Shown: positions 48,503 to 58,049 of the stretch, in pieces
How positions within the stretch are numbered: the stretch's first letter is position 1
Layout of the letters: every line of letters begins with the position of its first letter
Assembly (NCBI RefSeq): GCF_017848645.1
Contig: NZ_JAFEIF010000004.1
Location: 20,575 to 84,574, forward strand
Direction of reading: 5' to 3'
Length of the DNA stretch: 64,000 bases
Source of the DNA: Limnohabitans sp.
GTDB taxonomy: Bacteria > Pseudomonadota > Gammaproteobacteria > Burkholderiales > Burkholderiaceae_C
Translations under genes and position numbers: made by a program
The notes under the pieces: generated by a model
What the model was told of the DNA's origin: nothing
Seen by the model: the letters and a program-made list of their open reading frames with translations, nothing else
The model's database searches: none

Positions 48503-50080
48503 ATGAACACACCCATTCGCCCTCTGGCCATCCGCATGCACCCGGATGACAACGTGGCCATCATTGCCAACGATGGCGGCTTGCCTGCTGGCACGGTCAT
48601 GCCCGAAGGTCCTGCAACCGGTCTGGTGTTGCGTGACAAAGTCCCGCAAGGCCACAAGGTGGCTTTGACCGACATCGCTGCGGGTCAGGACGTGCTCCGC
48701 TACAACGTGCCCGTAGGTTATGCCCGTGAGGCCATCGCAGCGGGTCGTTGGGTGCATGAGCGTTTGCTCGACATTCCGGCTGCACGCGAGCTGCAAGGTC
48801 TGCCCATGGCCACCCAGCCAGCACCGGCCTGGGCACCGCTCGAGGGCCATACCTTTGAAGGCTATGTGAATGCCGATGGCTCGGTCGGCACGCGCAATCT
48901 GCTGGCCATCACCACTACGGTGCAATGCGTGGCGGGTGTGGTCAAGATTGCGGTGGAACGCATTGAGCGCGAGTTGCTTCCGCTTTACCCGAATGTGGAC
49001 GGCGTGGTGGGTCTGGAGCACAGTTACGGCTGTGGTGTGGCCATTGACGCGCCAGGCGCTGAGATCCCTATCCGCACCCTGCGCAACATCAGCCTGAACC
49101 CTAATTTTGGCGGCGAGGTCATGGTGGTCAGCTTGGGTTGCGAAAAGTTGCAGCCCTCGCGCCTCTTGCCACCCGGCAGCTTCCCGATCCACGATAGCCG
49201 TGACAAGGAGCAAGGCCCCGACTTGGTGTGCCTGCAAGACGATGAGCACGTCGGCTTCATGTCCATGATCGACAACATCGTGCAACGTGCCAAACCCCAC
49301 TTGGAACGCTTGAATGCTCGCAAGCGCCAGACTGTGCCCGCGAGTGCGCTGGTGGTAGGGGTTCAGTGTGGTGGCAGCGACGCGTTTTCTGGCGTGACCG
49401 CCAACCCGGCGGTGGGCTATATGGCCGACCTGATCGTGCGCTCGGGCGGTACGGTGATGTTTTCAGAAAACACCGAAGTGCGTGATGCGGTGGAGCAGCT
49501 CACCAGCCGCTCAGCTACACAAGCAGTGGCCGAAGATGTGGTGCGTGAACTCGGTTGGTACGACCAATACCTCGACCGTGGTCGCGTGGACCGCACCGCC
49601 AACACCACGCCGGGCAACAAGGCGGGCGGTTTGTCCAACATCGCCGAAAAAGCCATGGGCTCGATCATCAAGAGTGGCAGCGGCGCCATTGCGAGCGTCC
49701 TCGCGCCCGGCGACAAGCTCAAGCCAGATCAAAAAGGCCTGGTGTTCGCGGCCACGCCTGCCAGCGATTTCATCTGCGGCACTTTGCAACTTGCCGCTGG
49801 CATGAATGTGCATGTGTTCACCACCGGCCGCGGCACCCCCTATGGCCTGCAAGCCTGCCCAGTGGTCAAGGTGGCGACCCGCAGTGACTTGGCACGCCGC
49901 TGGCACGACCTGATGGATTTCAACGCGGGTCAGATCGCCGATGGCGAGATGACGATTGAAGACGCTGGCTGGGCGCTGTTTCGCATGCTGCTCGAAACCG
50001 CCAGCGGCAAAAGAACCTGGGCCGAGCACTGGAAGCTGCATAACGCGCTGGTGCTTTTTAACCCGGCTCCGATCACCTGA
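48503..50080 (+). CDS. garD: Galactarate dehydratase
   Basis: This 525-residue UxaA-family enzyme has an N-terminal SAF-like domain (about residues 10-95) and a C-terminal catalytic domain with [36 protein letters not shown] and [18 protein letters not shown]. coli GarD dehydrates galactarate with iron to 5-dehydro-4-deoxyglucarate, feeding the same aldolase as glucarate. The ATG at 48503 gives the usual length; a TTG at 48485 would overlap the upstream stop. Confidence 0.94.
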   Translation: MNTPIRPLAIRMHPDDNVAIIANDGGLPAGTVMPEGPATGLVLRDKVPQGHKVALTDIAAGQDVLRYNVPVGYAREAIAAGRWVHERLLDIPAARELQGLPMATQPAPAWAPLEGHTFEGYVNADGSVGTRNLLAITTTVQCVAGVVKIAVERIERELLPLYPNVDGVVGLEHSYGCGVAIDAPGAEIPIRTLRNISLNPNFGGEVMVVSLGCEKLQPSRLLPPGSFPIHDSRDKEQGPDLVCLQDDEHVGFMSMIDNIVQRAKPHLERLNARKRQTVPASALVVGVQCGGSDAFSGVTANPAVGYMADLIVRSGGTVMFSENTEVRDAVEQLTSRSATQAVAEDVVRELGWYDQYLDRGRVDRTANTTPGNKAGGLSNIAEKAMGSIIKSGSGAIASVLAPGDKLKPDQKGLVFAATPASDFICGTLQLAAGMNVHVFTTGRGTPYGLQACPVVKVATRSDLARRWHDLMDFNAGQIADGEMTIEDAGWALFRMLLETASGKRTWAEHWKLHNALVLFNPAPIT

Positions 50081-50130
50081 GACCTCATATTTCATTTTTC
50101 TTTTTCATACGACATCAACAGGAGACACAT

Positions 50131-51111
50131 ATGATGAATAAACGCCAACTTCTTACCGTGATCAGCCTCGCTGGTCTGGCCATGCTCAGCCAGGGCAAAG
50201 CCTTAGCCCAAGCGGATTACCCGAATAAACCGATCAAACTGATAGTGGCCTTTCCACCCGGCGGCACCAGCGATGTCATGGGCCGCTTGATGTCTGAAGA
50301 ACTGACCAAAGTCCTGAAACAGCCGGTGGTTGTCGAGAACATCGGTGGCGCCGGGGGCATTGTCGGCACCGATCGCGCCGTCAAGATGCCTGCAGATGGT
50401 TACACCATCATCCAGACCGGCGTGGGCCAGAACGCTGTGGCGCATGGCCTGGACCCCAACATCAAGTACAACTCGGTAACCGATTTCATTCACCTCACGC
50501 AAGTGCACTCGGGCCCTAACGTGCTGCTGGTTCATCCTTCATTACCGTTCAAGACGGTGAAAGAGTTGGTGGACCATGCCAAGAAGAACCCCGGGAAACT
50601 CGATTACGGCTACACCCATGCTGCCTCTGGACACATGGCGATGGAATTGTTCAAGCAGACCGCTGGCATTTTCCTGACGGGCATTCCCTACCGTGGCGGC
50701 GGTCCCATGCTCAACGACTTGCTGGCCGGTACCGTTCCCATGGTCTTTTTGAACCAGGATGTGGCGCTGCCGCATGTCAAAGCCGGAAAGCTGCGGGCAC
50801 TGGCCGTGACCAGCAAAGAGCGCAATGCGCTTTACCCTGATGTACCGACCGTGGCCGAATCTGGCTACAAGGGTTTTGAAGCGCTGTCCTGGTCGGGCTT
50901 GTCAGTGGCTAAGGGCACACCCCAGCCCATCGTGGACAAGCTTGAGGCGGCCATGGCGCAAGCCATGCAGTCAGCCAATTTCAAGCAACGACTGACTTCG
51001 ACAGGCTTTGTGATCCCGTCCCAGGGTAGCAAGCCCTACACCGAGTTCGTCAAATCCGAATTGGACCAGTGGACCCGTGTGATCAAGACCGCCGGCATCA
51101 AGCCCCAGTAA
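50131..51111 (+). CDS. Bug/TctC-family periplasmic solute-binding protein
   Basis: This 326-residue protein has a signal sequence ending near KALAQADYP, then PNKPIKLIVAFPPGGTSDVMGRL and VVENIGGAGGIVGTDRAVK. Within this operon it probably binds glucarate, galactarate or another aldarate in the periplasm. A good ribosome-binding site (CAGGAGA) precedes the ATG pair at 50131-50136. No TctAB genes are adjacent, so its membrane partner is unknown. Confidence 0.93.
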   Translation: MMNKRQLLTVISLAGLAMLSQGKALAQADYPNKPIKLIVAFPPGGTSDVMGRLMSEELTKVLKQPVVVENIGGAGGIVGTDRAVKMPADGYTIIQTGVGQNAVAHGLDPNIKYNSVTDFIHLTQVHSGPNVLLVHPSLPFKTVKELVDHAKKNPGKLDYGYTHAASGHMAMELFKQTAGIFLTGIPYRGGGPMLNDLLAGTVPMVFLNQDVALPHVKAGKLRALAVTSKERNALYPDVPTVAESGYKGFEALSWSGLSVAKGTPQPIVDKLEAAMAQAMQSANFKQRLTSTGFVIPSQGSKPYTEFVKSELDQWTRVIKTAGIKPQ

Positions 51112-51123
51112 GAAAGTCCAACC

Positions 51124-52245
51124 ATGTCCGATGCCATCTCTTGGGTCCGTGTCTCTGCCTGCACCTTGCCTTTGGCCACGCCGATCAGCGACGCCAAGGT
51201 GTTGACCGGTCGGCAAAAGCCGATGACTGAAATCGCCATCCTGTTTGTCGAGATCAAAACCAAGGATGGCGCTGAGGGTGTGGGTTTCAGTTACTCCAAA
51301 CGCGCCGGAGGCCCCGGCCAGTTTGCCCATGCCAAAGAAATCGCCCCAGTCTTGTTGGGGGAAGACCCGAACGACATCGCCAAGCTCTGGGACAAGCTCT
51401 GCTGGGCGGGAGCTTCGGTAGGCCGAAGCGGCCTTTCAGTGCAGGCCATCGGGGCTTTTGATGTGGCGCTGTGGGACCTGAAAGCTAAACGCGCAGGCTT
51501 GTCTTTGGCCAAGCTGCTTGGGACTCACCGCGACAGCGTGCGCTGTTACAACACCTCAGGCGGTTTTTTGCATACACCACTCGATCAGCTCTTGGTCAAC
51601 GCTTCGGCCTCGGTGGCCAAGGGCATTGGCGGTATCAAGCTCAAAGTGGGTCAGCCCGACTGTGACAAAGACATCGAGCGCGTGAGCGCAGTGCGACAGC
51701 ATCTGGGTGATCGTTTTCCGATCATGGTGGACGCCAACCAACAATGGGACCGCCCCACCGCGCAGCGCATGTGCCGCCGCTTGGAGCCGATGAACCTGAT
51801 CTGGATCGAAGAGCCTTTGGACGCCTATGACCATGAAGGCCATGCCGCGCTGGCTGTGCAGTTTGATACCCCGATTGCCACGGGTGAGATGCTGACCAGC
51901 GTTCAAGAGCACTGGGACTTGATTCGCCACCGCGCCGCCGATTTCCTGATGCCCGACGGCCCTCGTGTGGGCGGCATCACCCCTTTCCTCAAGATTGCGC
52001 AGCTGGCTGAACACGCTGGCGTTATGCTGGCTCCGCACTTTGCGATGGAGCTGCACGTACATTTGGCTGCAGCCTACAAAACCGAGCCTTGGGTGGAGCA
52101 CTTTGAATGGTTGGAGCCCTTGTTCAATGAACGGATCCAAATCAAAGATGGCCGAATGCTTGTGCCAACGTTGCCGGGCCTTGGTGTATCGATAAGCGAG
52201 CAAGCTCGTGAGTGGACGACCTACAAGTTCGAAGTAGCCGTTTGA
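51124..52245 (+). CDS. Mandelate-racemase-group enzyme, probably L-talarate/galactarate dehydratase
   Basis: This 373-residue enolase-superfamily protein has the base pair Lys172-x-Lys174 in GGIKLKVGQ, metal ligands Asp203 (VDANQQW), Glu229 (IEEP) and Glu255 (ATGEM), and His305 (APHF) with Asp278. This is the active-site set of the talarate/galactarate dehydratase and mandelate racemase group. With galactarate and glucarate dehydratases in the same operon, dehydration of an aldarate epimer is likely. It is the last gene of the plus-strand operon, 12 bp after the Bug gene. Confidence 0.85.
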   Translation: MSDAISWVRVSACTLPLATPISDAKVLTGRQKPMTEIAILFVEIKTKDGAEGVGFSYSKRAGGPGQFAHAKEIAPVLLGEDPNDIAKLWDKLCWAGASVGRSGLSVQAIGAFDVALWDLKAKRAGLSLAKLLGTHRDSVRCYNTSGGFLHTPLDQLLVNASASVAKGIGGIKLKVGQPDCDKDIERVSAVRQHLGDRFPIMVDANQQWDRPTAQRMCRRLEPMNLIWIEEPLDAYDHEGHAALAVQFDTPIATGEMLTSVQEHWDLIRHRAADFLMPDGPRVGGITPFLKIAQLAEHAGVMLAPHFAMELHVHLAAAYKTEPWVEHFEWLEPLFNERIQIKDGRMLVPTLPGLGVSISEQAREWTTYKFEVAV

Positions 52246-52340
52246 TTTTTATGAAGCAAATTAGGGGTAAACGCGATTCGCGTCAAATTACATTACATCC
52301 ATAATTTAATTTGAATGCATTGCAGACTTTGACAGTCCCC

Positions 52341-52949
52341 ATGAAACCCAATTTGCACCAGGTCAAGAGTGAACTCACGCATGAGCGTTTGCTCAATTCA
52401 GCCTTAAGCCTGATGCAAGAAAAAGGAGCGGGTCGGCTTTCTATTCAGGCGGTTGCCCAAGCCGCTGGCATGACCACAGGCGCGGTGCAGCACCACTTCC
52501 CCTCCAAAGCGGCCTTGATGATGCAAGTGCTCAGCCGTCTGATCGACTCACTCGAAAGTGACACCGATTTTTGGCCCTCACCCCGATGGGGCTTGCGACG
52601 CCGGTCAGAGCATTTTGTGCAGCAAGCCTGGGCGCAGCTTTACAGCCAGCCGCGTTTTGCAAGCGCTTGGGCGGCTTACTTGGCTGCGGTTGACGATGCC
52701 GTCATGACCGCACACATCATCGAGCAGCGCTCCCTTATTCAACAGCGGCTGCGCGTGCAATTCATGGCGTCATTCCCCGAGATCGCCATCCATCCCCAAG
52801 CTGACGCACACATGCAGTTTGTTTTGACCACATTGCGAGGCCTCGGCCTAGTCCGGCCGTTCGCGTCCGCTGCCACCATCGATTCGCAATTGACCATCTT
52901 GCCCAAGTTCATCCAATCCATCCCCACAAACCCCCAGGAGACACCATGA
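52341..52949 (+). CDS. TetR/AcrR-family regulator
   Basis: This 202-residue protein has an N-terminal helix-turn-helix: ERLLNSALSLMQEKGAGRLSIQAVAQAAGMTTGAVQHHFPSKAALM. The ATG at 52341 is preferred; an upstream TTG at 52311 adds ten residues without support. Its stop overlaps the start of the following Bug gene (ATGA), so it is co-translated with the genes it probably regulates. Confidence 0.9.
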   Translation: MKPNLHQVKSELTHERLLNSALSLMQEKGAGRLSIQAVAQAAGMTTGAVQHHFPSKAALMMQVLSRLIDSLESDTDFWPSPRWGLRRRSEHFVQQAWAQLYSQPRFASAWAAYLAAVDDAVMTAHIIEQRSLIQQRLRVQFMASFPEIAIHPQADAHMQFVLTTLRGLGLVRPFASAATIDSQLTILPKFIQSIPTNPQETP

Positions 52950-53911
52950 GAAATTTTTCCCTGCCCCAAGCCGCCTTGCTGGCAGCTGCCTTGACCATGA
53001 GCTTGGCCAGCCAAGCTCAAACAGCCCTGCAGGTGGTCGCTCAGCAGCCACCCGGCAGCGGCTCTGACGCTATGACCCGGGCCTGGGCAGAGTGCACCTC
53101 GCGTCAGACAGGACAGCCCTCTGTCGTGCAGAACAAGCCCGGCGCCAACGGCATCCTGGCCATCAACTACCTGAAAGGCCAGCCCGCCGACGGGCAAAAC
53201 GTGATGACGATCGGCATGTCGCAAATGACCATCACGCCTTTTGTGCACAAGCAAATGCCCTACGACCCGATCAAGGACTTTGATGGTGTCGCGGTCATTG
53301 GCACCTCGCCACTGGTGCTGGTGGTTCCGGCGGGTTCGGGGGTGACCAAACTGGCCGATCTGGGCAAAGTGTCTGCGTCTCAAGCGGGTGGCTTGAACTT
53401 TGGCAGCCCAGGCAAAGGCAGTCCTGCTCACCTGCTGACCACGGCCTTGGCCGAATCCATGAAATGGCCCGCCACCCATGTGCCTTTTGTGGGTGAAGCG
53501 GCCGGCCTGACCGCCTTGATGGGCCAACAAATTCAGGCCATGACGCTGGTGATTGGCACAGCTGCAGCGCAAGTTAAGGCGGGCAAACTGACTCCCCTGG
53601 CTGTCTTTGCGGCCGAGCGCTCCAGCCTCATGCCCGATGTGCCGACCATCAGCGAAGCCGGTGGCCCCCAGGCGCTGGCCCGCCCAGCCTGGATTGCCAT
53701 CGTGGCCAAAAAAGGCACACCACTTGATGTGGTGGCCAAACTCAATGAGGCCACCAACAAGTGCCGCAACGACAGCGCTTACATCACGCGAATGAACGCC
53801 ATGAATGTGACCCTGACCACCAGCAAACCCACAGACGTGGCGCTCTGGGCCGAGCGCGACATCGCGGTTTGGAAACCCTTGATCGACAAACTGGGTCTGG
53901 CCAGTGAGTAA
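52946..53911 (+). CDS. Bug/TctC-family periplasmic solute-binding protein (divergent)
   Basis: This 321-residue protein has a signal ending near LASQAQTALQ, then LQVVAQQPPGSGSDAMTRA and VVQNKPGANGILAINYLKG. The first loop differs from the usual FPPGG pattern, so it belongs to a separate Bug subgroup. It is preceded by AGGAGACACC and overlaps the carboxylesterase gene by 8 bp, suggesting that its ligand is the ester or the product of that enzyme. Confidence 0.88.
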   Translation: MRNFSLPQAALLAAALTMSLASQAQTALQVVAQQPPGSGSDAMTRAWAECTSRQTGQPSVVQNKPGANGILAINYLKGQPADGQNVMTIGMSQMTITPFVHKQMPYDPIKDFDGVAVIGTSPLVLVVPAGSGVTKLADLGKVSASQAGGLNFGSPGKGSPAHLLTTALAESMKWPATHVPFVGEAAGLTALMGQQIQAMTLVIGTAAAQVKAGKLTPLAVFAAERSSLMPDVPTISEAGGPQALARPAWIAIVAKKGTPLDVVAKLNEATNKCRNDSAYITRMNAMNVTLTTSKPTDVALWAERDIAVWKPLIDKLGLASE

Positions 53912-55352
53912 TCTAGCCCACGGTCTGCGCCTGCAACTGCCCACGGGCTGGATCGAAGGCGTCAGCAGCGCTGCTGCGGGGGACACCGGATCGCCCGCTT
54001 TGCGCATTTTCAAGGGCATCCCCTATGCGGCAGCCCCCTTAGGTGAGCGTCGTTGGCAAGCACCACAACCGGTCTCTCCATGGGTGGGAGTTTGCCCATG
54101 CGATCGTTTTGGCCCCGTGGCAGCACAAGCCGGTTTGCCTGGCAGTGCTGACCACGCAGGCGATCTGGACTGCCTGAGTCTGAATGTGTGGTGCCCGCCC
54201 GCAGGTGATGGTCCTTGGCCGGTGATGGTCTGGATTCCCGGTGGTGGTTTCATGCGCGGTGGCGCATCCGACGCCTTGTACGACGGCAGCGCCATGGCCC
54301 GACAGGGCATTGTTTTTGTGTCGATCAACTACCGCATTGGCGTGGATGGCTTCATGCACTTTGACGATGCTGCGCCTAACCGGGGGCTGCAAGACCAACT
54401 GGCGGCGCTGCGCTGGGTACAAGAGCACATTGGCTTGTTTGGCGGCGATCCGAGCCGCGTGACCGTGGCGGGTGTGTCGGCAGGCGCCGGTGCCATCACC
54501 CACCTGATGGGCTTGTCCGGCAGTGAGACCTTGTTCGAGCGCGTCATTTTGCAAAGCCCCAGCATGCAAAGCCACAGCCTGGACGACGCACAGCGCATCC
54601 GCCATGCATTGGCCGGGGTGCTGGAAGTTGCACCCACGCGCCAAGCACTCGCTGAGGTGCCGCTGGCCTCGCTGACCCGGGCATTGGCTTCGTTTATGGG
54701 CAATGAGGACCTCAAAAAACAATGGGGACTGCGCCCCAGAAATTACTTTCCAGTGCGCCCAGTGGTCGATGGCCAGCTGGTTGAGATGGAGCCCTTGCCA
54801 GCGATTGAAAAGCGCCTGCATTCGGGCGGTGGCAAGCGTGCGGTGTTGCTGGGCTCCAATGCCGAAGAAATGCGTTTCTACCTGGTCCCCAACGGCGAAA
54901 TTGATCGGATTGATGAGGCCAGGGTCCGGACCTTTGCAGAGGACATCGGTTGGTCCGCCCAAACCTTGGCCCAGACGCTGGACGGCTACCGCGCCGAGAG
55001 CCCACAAATGAGCATGGGCGATGCCCTGAGCCGCATCCAGACCGATTATTTTTACGGCAAGCCCACCTTGGCCTTGGAGCAACTGCTGCACCAGGCCCAT
55101 TGCCCCACGTATCTTTACCGGTTTGAATGGCTATCGCCTCTGTATGGCAGAAGCTTGGGCGCAGCCCATGCCATGGAAATCCCATTTGTCTTGGGTAATA
55201 CTCATTCAAGCCGGGCTCAGGAGTTCATTGGAGTTTTGGCGCCCCCCGATTTGGCCAGTGACATGCACACACGCTGGGCCAGATTTGTGAGGGGTGACGC
55301 CATGCCCGACTGGGCTGGCGCGGGGCAGCGATTGCGTGTATTCAAAAGCTGA
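53904..55352 (+). CDS. Type-B carboxylesterase
   Basis: This 482-residue enzyme has the oxyanion loop GGGFMRGG (from about residue 113), nucleophile Ser192 in GVSAGAG, and the N-terminal FKGIPYAAAPLGERRWQAPQPV signature of the cholinesterase/carboxylesterase group. The start is GTG at 53904, overlapping the Bug gene. No clear signal peptide is seen, so it is probably cytoplasmic. Together with the TetR and Bug genes it forms an uptake-and-hydrolysis unit for an unknown ester. Confidence 0.9.
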   Translation: MSNLAHGLRLQLPTGWIEGVSSAAAGDTGSPALRIFKGIPYAAAPLGERRWQAPQPVSPWVGVCPCDRFGPVAAQAGLPGSADHAGDLDCLSLNVWCPPAGDGPWPVMVWIPGGGFMRGGASDALYDGSAMARQGIVFVSINYRIGVDGFMHFDDAAPNRGLQDQLAALRWVQEHIGLFGGDPSRVTVAGVSAGAGAITHLMGLSGSETLFERVILQSPSMQSHSLDDAQRIRHALAGVLEVAPTRQALAEVPLASLTRALASFMGNEDLKKQWGLRPRNYFPVRPVVDGQLVEMEPLPAIEKRLHSGGGKRAVLLGSNAEEMRFYLVPNGEIDRIDEARVRTFAEDIGWSAQTLAQTLDGYRAESPQMSMGDALSRIQTDYFYGKPTLALEQLLHQAHCPTYLYRFEWLSPLYGRSLGAAHAMEIPFVLGNTHSSRAQEFIGVLAPPDLASDMHTRWARFVRGDAMPDWAGAGQRLRVFKS

Positions 55353-55644
55353 AATAAATGGGGACGACTGAGTATGAGTCACCACTAATGAGGAGAGGCC
55401 CCTAAGTGATGACGGACCACGACCGGCCGCTTTCGCTGTATTGCAGTCATCCCCCAATCTGATCTCATGAGTTCGAGGGGGAGAGTCACACTGCGTTATG
55501 AAAAGTGTCTAGGAATTTGGGGGAATGCCATTATTTAAAATCAATAGGTTACAAGAATCCTACAGAGATGCGAAAGCAAATGCGGTATCAACAAATGAGT
55601 GATTTGAATTAATCAAATTGAAACGTTGATAAAGGCTAAAAATT

Positions 55645-56079
55645 TCAATTAACTTGGAATATTCTGATTTTCACAGCATTTCTAGACGGCTTTTGAGACT
55701 CTAGGTTACCGACAAAGATGCGTTTATTGAGCCAGTCGTATTGGCCTTCTGGCGCACGAAATTTAACAACTGAGCACGCATAGCGTTGATCTGAACTTGG
55801 CATATGAACAATCACCTGATTGTGGACCGTAATGACGGTGCCATCGTGGGTTTGTATTTCATACAGCGCATCCAATTCTTTGACGCCATCAGGCCGTAGT
55901 AATTGCCTGTCAGCGCCCCCGGGAAGCACTTTGCCTTTTAAGCGAGGGCCATCAAATTCTCCACCCAAGATGTTCACAATGAAACGCTGACCCATAGGGC
56001 TTTGTCCCAAACTATTTGTATCGGCAATATCAACAATGGCTTCATATACAAATTCACAGCTTGGCGTATCGCTCATCAT
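55645..56079 (-). CDS. DUF3237-family protein
   Basis: This 144-residue protein has the DUF3237 pattern: CEFVYEAIVDIAD, GQRFIVNILGGEFDGPRLKGKVLPGGADRQLLRPDG and YDWLNKRIFVG at the end. The fold is a small beta-barrel; no reaction is established. Two ATG codons (56079 and 56076) can start it. It lies 24 bp after the alpha/beta hydrolase in a minus-strand operon and has lower GC than the genes to its left. Confidence 0.85.
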   Translation of the reverse strand: MMSDTPSCEFVYEAIVDIADTNSLGQSPMGQRFIVNILGGEFDGPRLKGKVLPGGADRQLLRPDGVKELDALYEIQTHDGTVITVHNQVIVHMPSSDQRYACSVVKFRAPEGQYDWLNKRIFVGNLESQKPSRNAVKIRIFQVN

Positions 56080-56103
56080 TCATCCTTCAATATTTACATC
56101 ACG

Positions 56104-56973
56104 TTAGGTATCGATCGTGGTTGCTACTTTTTTGCCCAAAAAAGTCAGTACCGACTTGTTAAAGAAGTCAGCTTGCTCTCGGGAAACACCATGACCGGCA
56201 TTTGCAACGCGTACGGCTTTTGCATTAGGCATGGCAGCAACCAAGTTGTCAAAGATGACCTTGTGGACAGGCTGCGTATTTAGCCCAGAAAATAACATGA
56301 TGGGCATAGGCAATGCACTTAGTCGATCTGGTCTCAGGAGAGGAAACTCATCGGTCGACAAGGCAATCATTTTCATAGCCTGTAAATTTTGCAAACGCCT
56401 TTCCATGGCAACACCCGAAACAACTTGCGAGCTTGCACCGTTGATGCCTCCCGTCATAATTTGGGCTGCAAGCAGATCATCGCCTGATTTAAAAGCGCGG
56501 TTAGCAGGTTCAATTGTTGTGGTGCGAAAGTTCTCTGCAATATTGCGTCCTTCTTCCGTGAAATAAGCGTACTTCATCATGGGTGGTTCAATAGCCACAA
56601 CTGTATGAATGCGATTCGGAGACTTCAGAGCCATTGCCAAGGCTGTGAAACCACCGTATGAACTTCCTACCAAAATAGCACGATCAATTTTCAACAAATC
56701 AAGCAAGTGCTTGAGATCTTCGGCCTCATCAATGGCGGAATGATGCGGCGATGCTTGATGGTTTTTATTGGGAAAACTGAACCTTCGGCTGTAGGAAATG
56801 CAATCAAAATGTTCGGTAAACGCCCTCCACTGTGGCTCCCAAGACCGCCAATCGCCCATTGCACCATGAATAAAAATAAGAGACTGGCCTTTACCCTGTC
56901 TAACACCATGTAACTCAATGTTGTTAGGCAGCATCCATTTTTCTACAGACAAAGATTCAAAGATCACTTTCAA
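56104..56973 (-). CDS. Alpha/beta hydrolase
   Basis: This 289-residue protein has the oxyanion His-Gly at residues 36-37 (FIHGAMGDW), nucleophile Ser105 in VGSSYGGF, and GHGVSREQADFF near the C-terminus for the catalytic His. It could be an esterase, lactonase or C-C hydrolase. Its start overlaps the stop of the Bug gene by 4 bp. The gene is AT-rich relative to the first 55 kb. Confidence 0.88.
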   Translation of the reverse strand: MKVIFESLSVEKWMLPNNIELHGVRQGKGQSLIFIHGAMGDWRSWEPQWRAFTEHFDCISYSRRFSFPNKNHQASPHHSAIDEAEDLKHLLDLLKIDRAILVGSSYGGFTALAMALKSPNRIHTVVAIEPPMMKYAYFTEEGRNIAENFRTTTIEPANRAFKSGDDLLAAQIMTGGINGASSQVVSGVAMERRLQNLQAMKMIALSTDEFPLLRPDRLSALPMPIMLFSGLNTQPVHKVIFDNLVAAMPNAKAVRVANAGHGVSREQADFFNKSVLTFLGKKVATTIDT

Positions 56974-57962
56974 CTTTCAGACTTGATGTTGTTGTCTTTG
57001 ATCAGTTTGCCCAGTCGCGCGTGCTCTGATTTGACAAATTCCACCAAGTTAGCACGAACGCTATAACGCTCTGGCGCGCTCATGGCCAGATCATTTAGTT
57101 TTTGTGCAATGGCAGGTGTATTTTTAACCCTCATCCACGCAGCAGACAATTGTTCTACAACAGCAGGCGGGGTCGCTGCAGGTGCAAACACAATGATCCA
57201 GCCTAAATACTCAAAATCTTTAACACCCATTTCAAGGACGGTGGCTGTGTCGGGTAAAGAGCTCACACGCTCCTTGGTGGTAACTGCTAACAAACGCAGT
57301 TTGCCCGACTTCACATGCGCCATGGCAACGTTGGGTGCGGTAAACATGACTTGTATTTGACCAGCCAACAAATCAATCACAGCTTGACCGTCTCCTTTAT
57401 AGGGGACGTGCGTCATTTGGATACCTGTCAAACCGTTGAAATACTCAGTACATAAGTGACCCGACGAACCGTTACCGCCGGAACCATACGTCAGCTGATT
57501 AGTATTTGACTTTGCCAAGGCTATCAATTCTTTGACATTATTGGCTTTAACAGAAGGATGAACCACCAACACAAAAGCACCCGCCCCAAGCATTGAAATT
57601 GGTACCAATTCGCGCATCGGGTCGTATGTGATTTTTGAGAACATGTGCGGCATGACCACAATGGATGCCGGGCCCGAGATCAAGAGTTGATGACCATCTG
57701 ATATGCCCTTGACCACTTGATCCGCAGCAGGCATACCACTTGCACCCGGTTTGTTCTCGACGATAAAGTTTTGTCCCAGACCTGGCCCAACAGCATCTGC
57801 AAACACGCGCGCTAAAAAATCAGAAGGTCCACCAGGTGGCGAACCCACTACCAATTTAACGGCTTTTTGAGGATACGCTTGCGCCCAGGCTGCACCAGCA
57901 CTCCAAGTACTTGCAATGCCTACAGCTAACGCGGAAGTTAGCTTTCTTCTTGTCAAATTCAT
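56970..57962 (-). CDS. Bug/TctC-family periplasmic solute-binding protein
   Basis: This 330-residue protein has the signal MNLTRRKLTSALAVGIAST with an RRK motif and cleavage near AWAQAYP, then PQKAVKLVVGSPPGGPSDFLARV and IVENKPGASGMPAADQVVK. The ATG at 57962 is chosen; an ATG 12 bases upstream is possible. It heads a minus-strand operon with the hydrolase and DUF3237 genes, divergent from the LysR gene across 87 bp, which is the usual arrangement for LysR control. Confidence 0.92.
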   Translation of the reverse strand: MNLTRRKLTSALAVGIASTWSAGAAWAQAYPQKAVKLVVGSPPGGPSDFLARVFADAVGPGLGQNFIVENKPGASGMPAADQVVKGISDGHQLLISGPASIVVMPHMFSKITYDPMRELVPISMLGAGAFVLVVHPSVKANNVKELIALAKSNTNQLTYGSGGNGSSGHLCTEYFNGLTGIQMTHVPYKGDGQAVIDLLAGQIQVMFTAPNVAMAHVKSGKLRLLAVTTKERVSSLPDTATVLEMGVKDFEYLGWIIVFAPAATPPAVVEQLSAAWMRVKNTPAIAQKLNDLAMSAPERYSVRANLVEFVKSEHARLGKLIKDNNIKSES

Positions 57963-58049
57963 AGCAGTCTCCAATTGTTTTAGCCATTATGAATTGCTAT
58001 TTTCTAAAGTAGAAATAGAATCAAGGCCTTAGGTATAAGCAAAAGTGAT

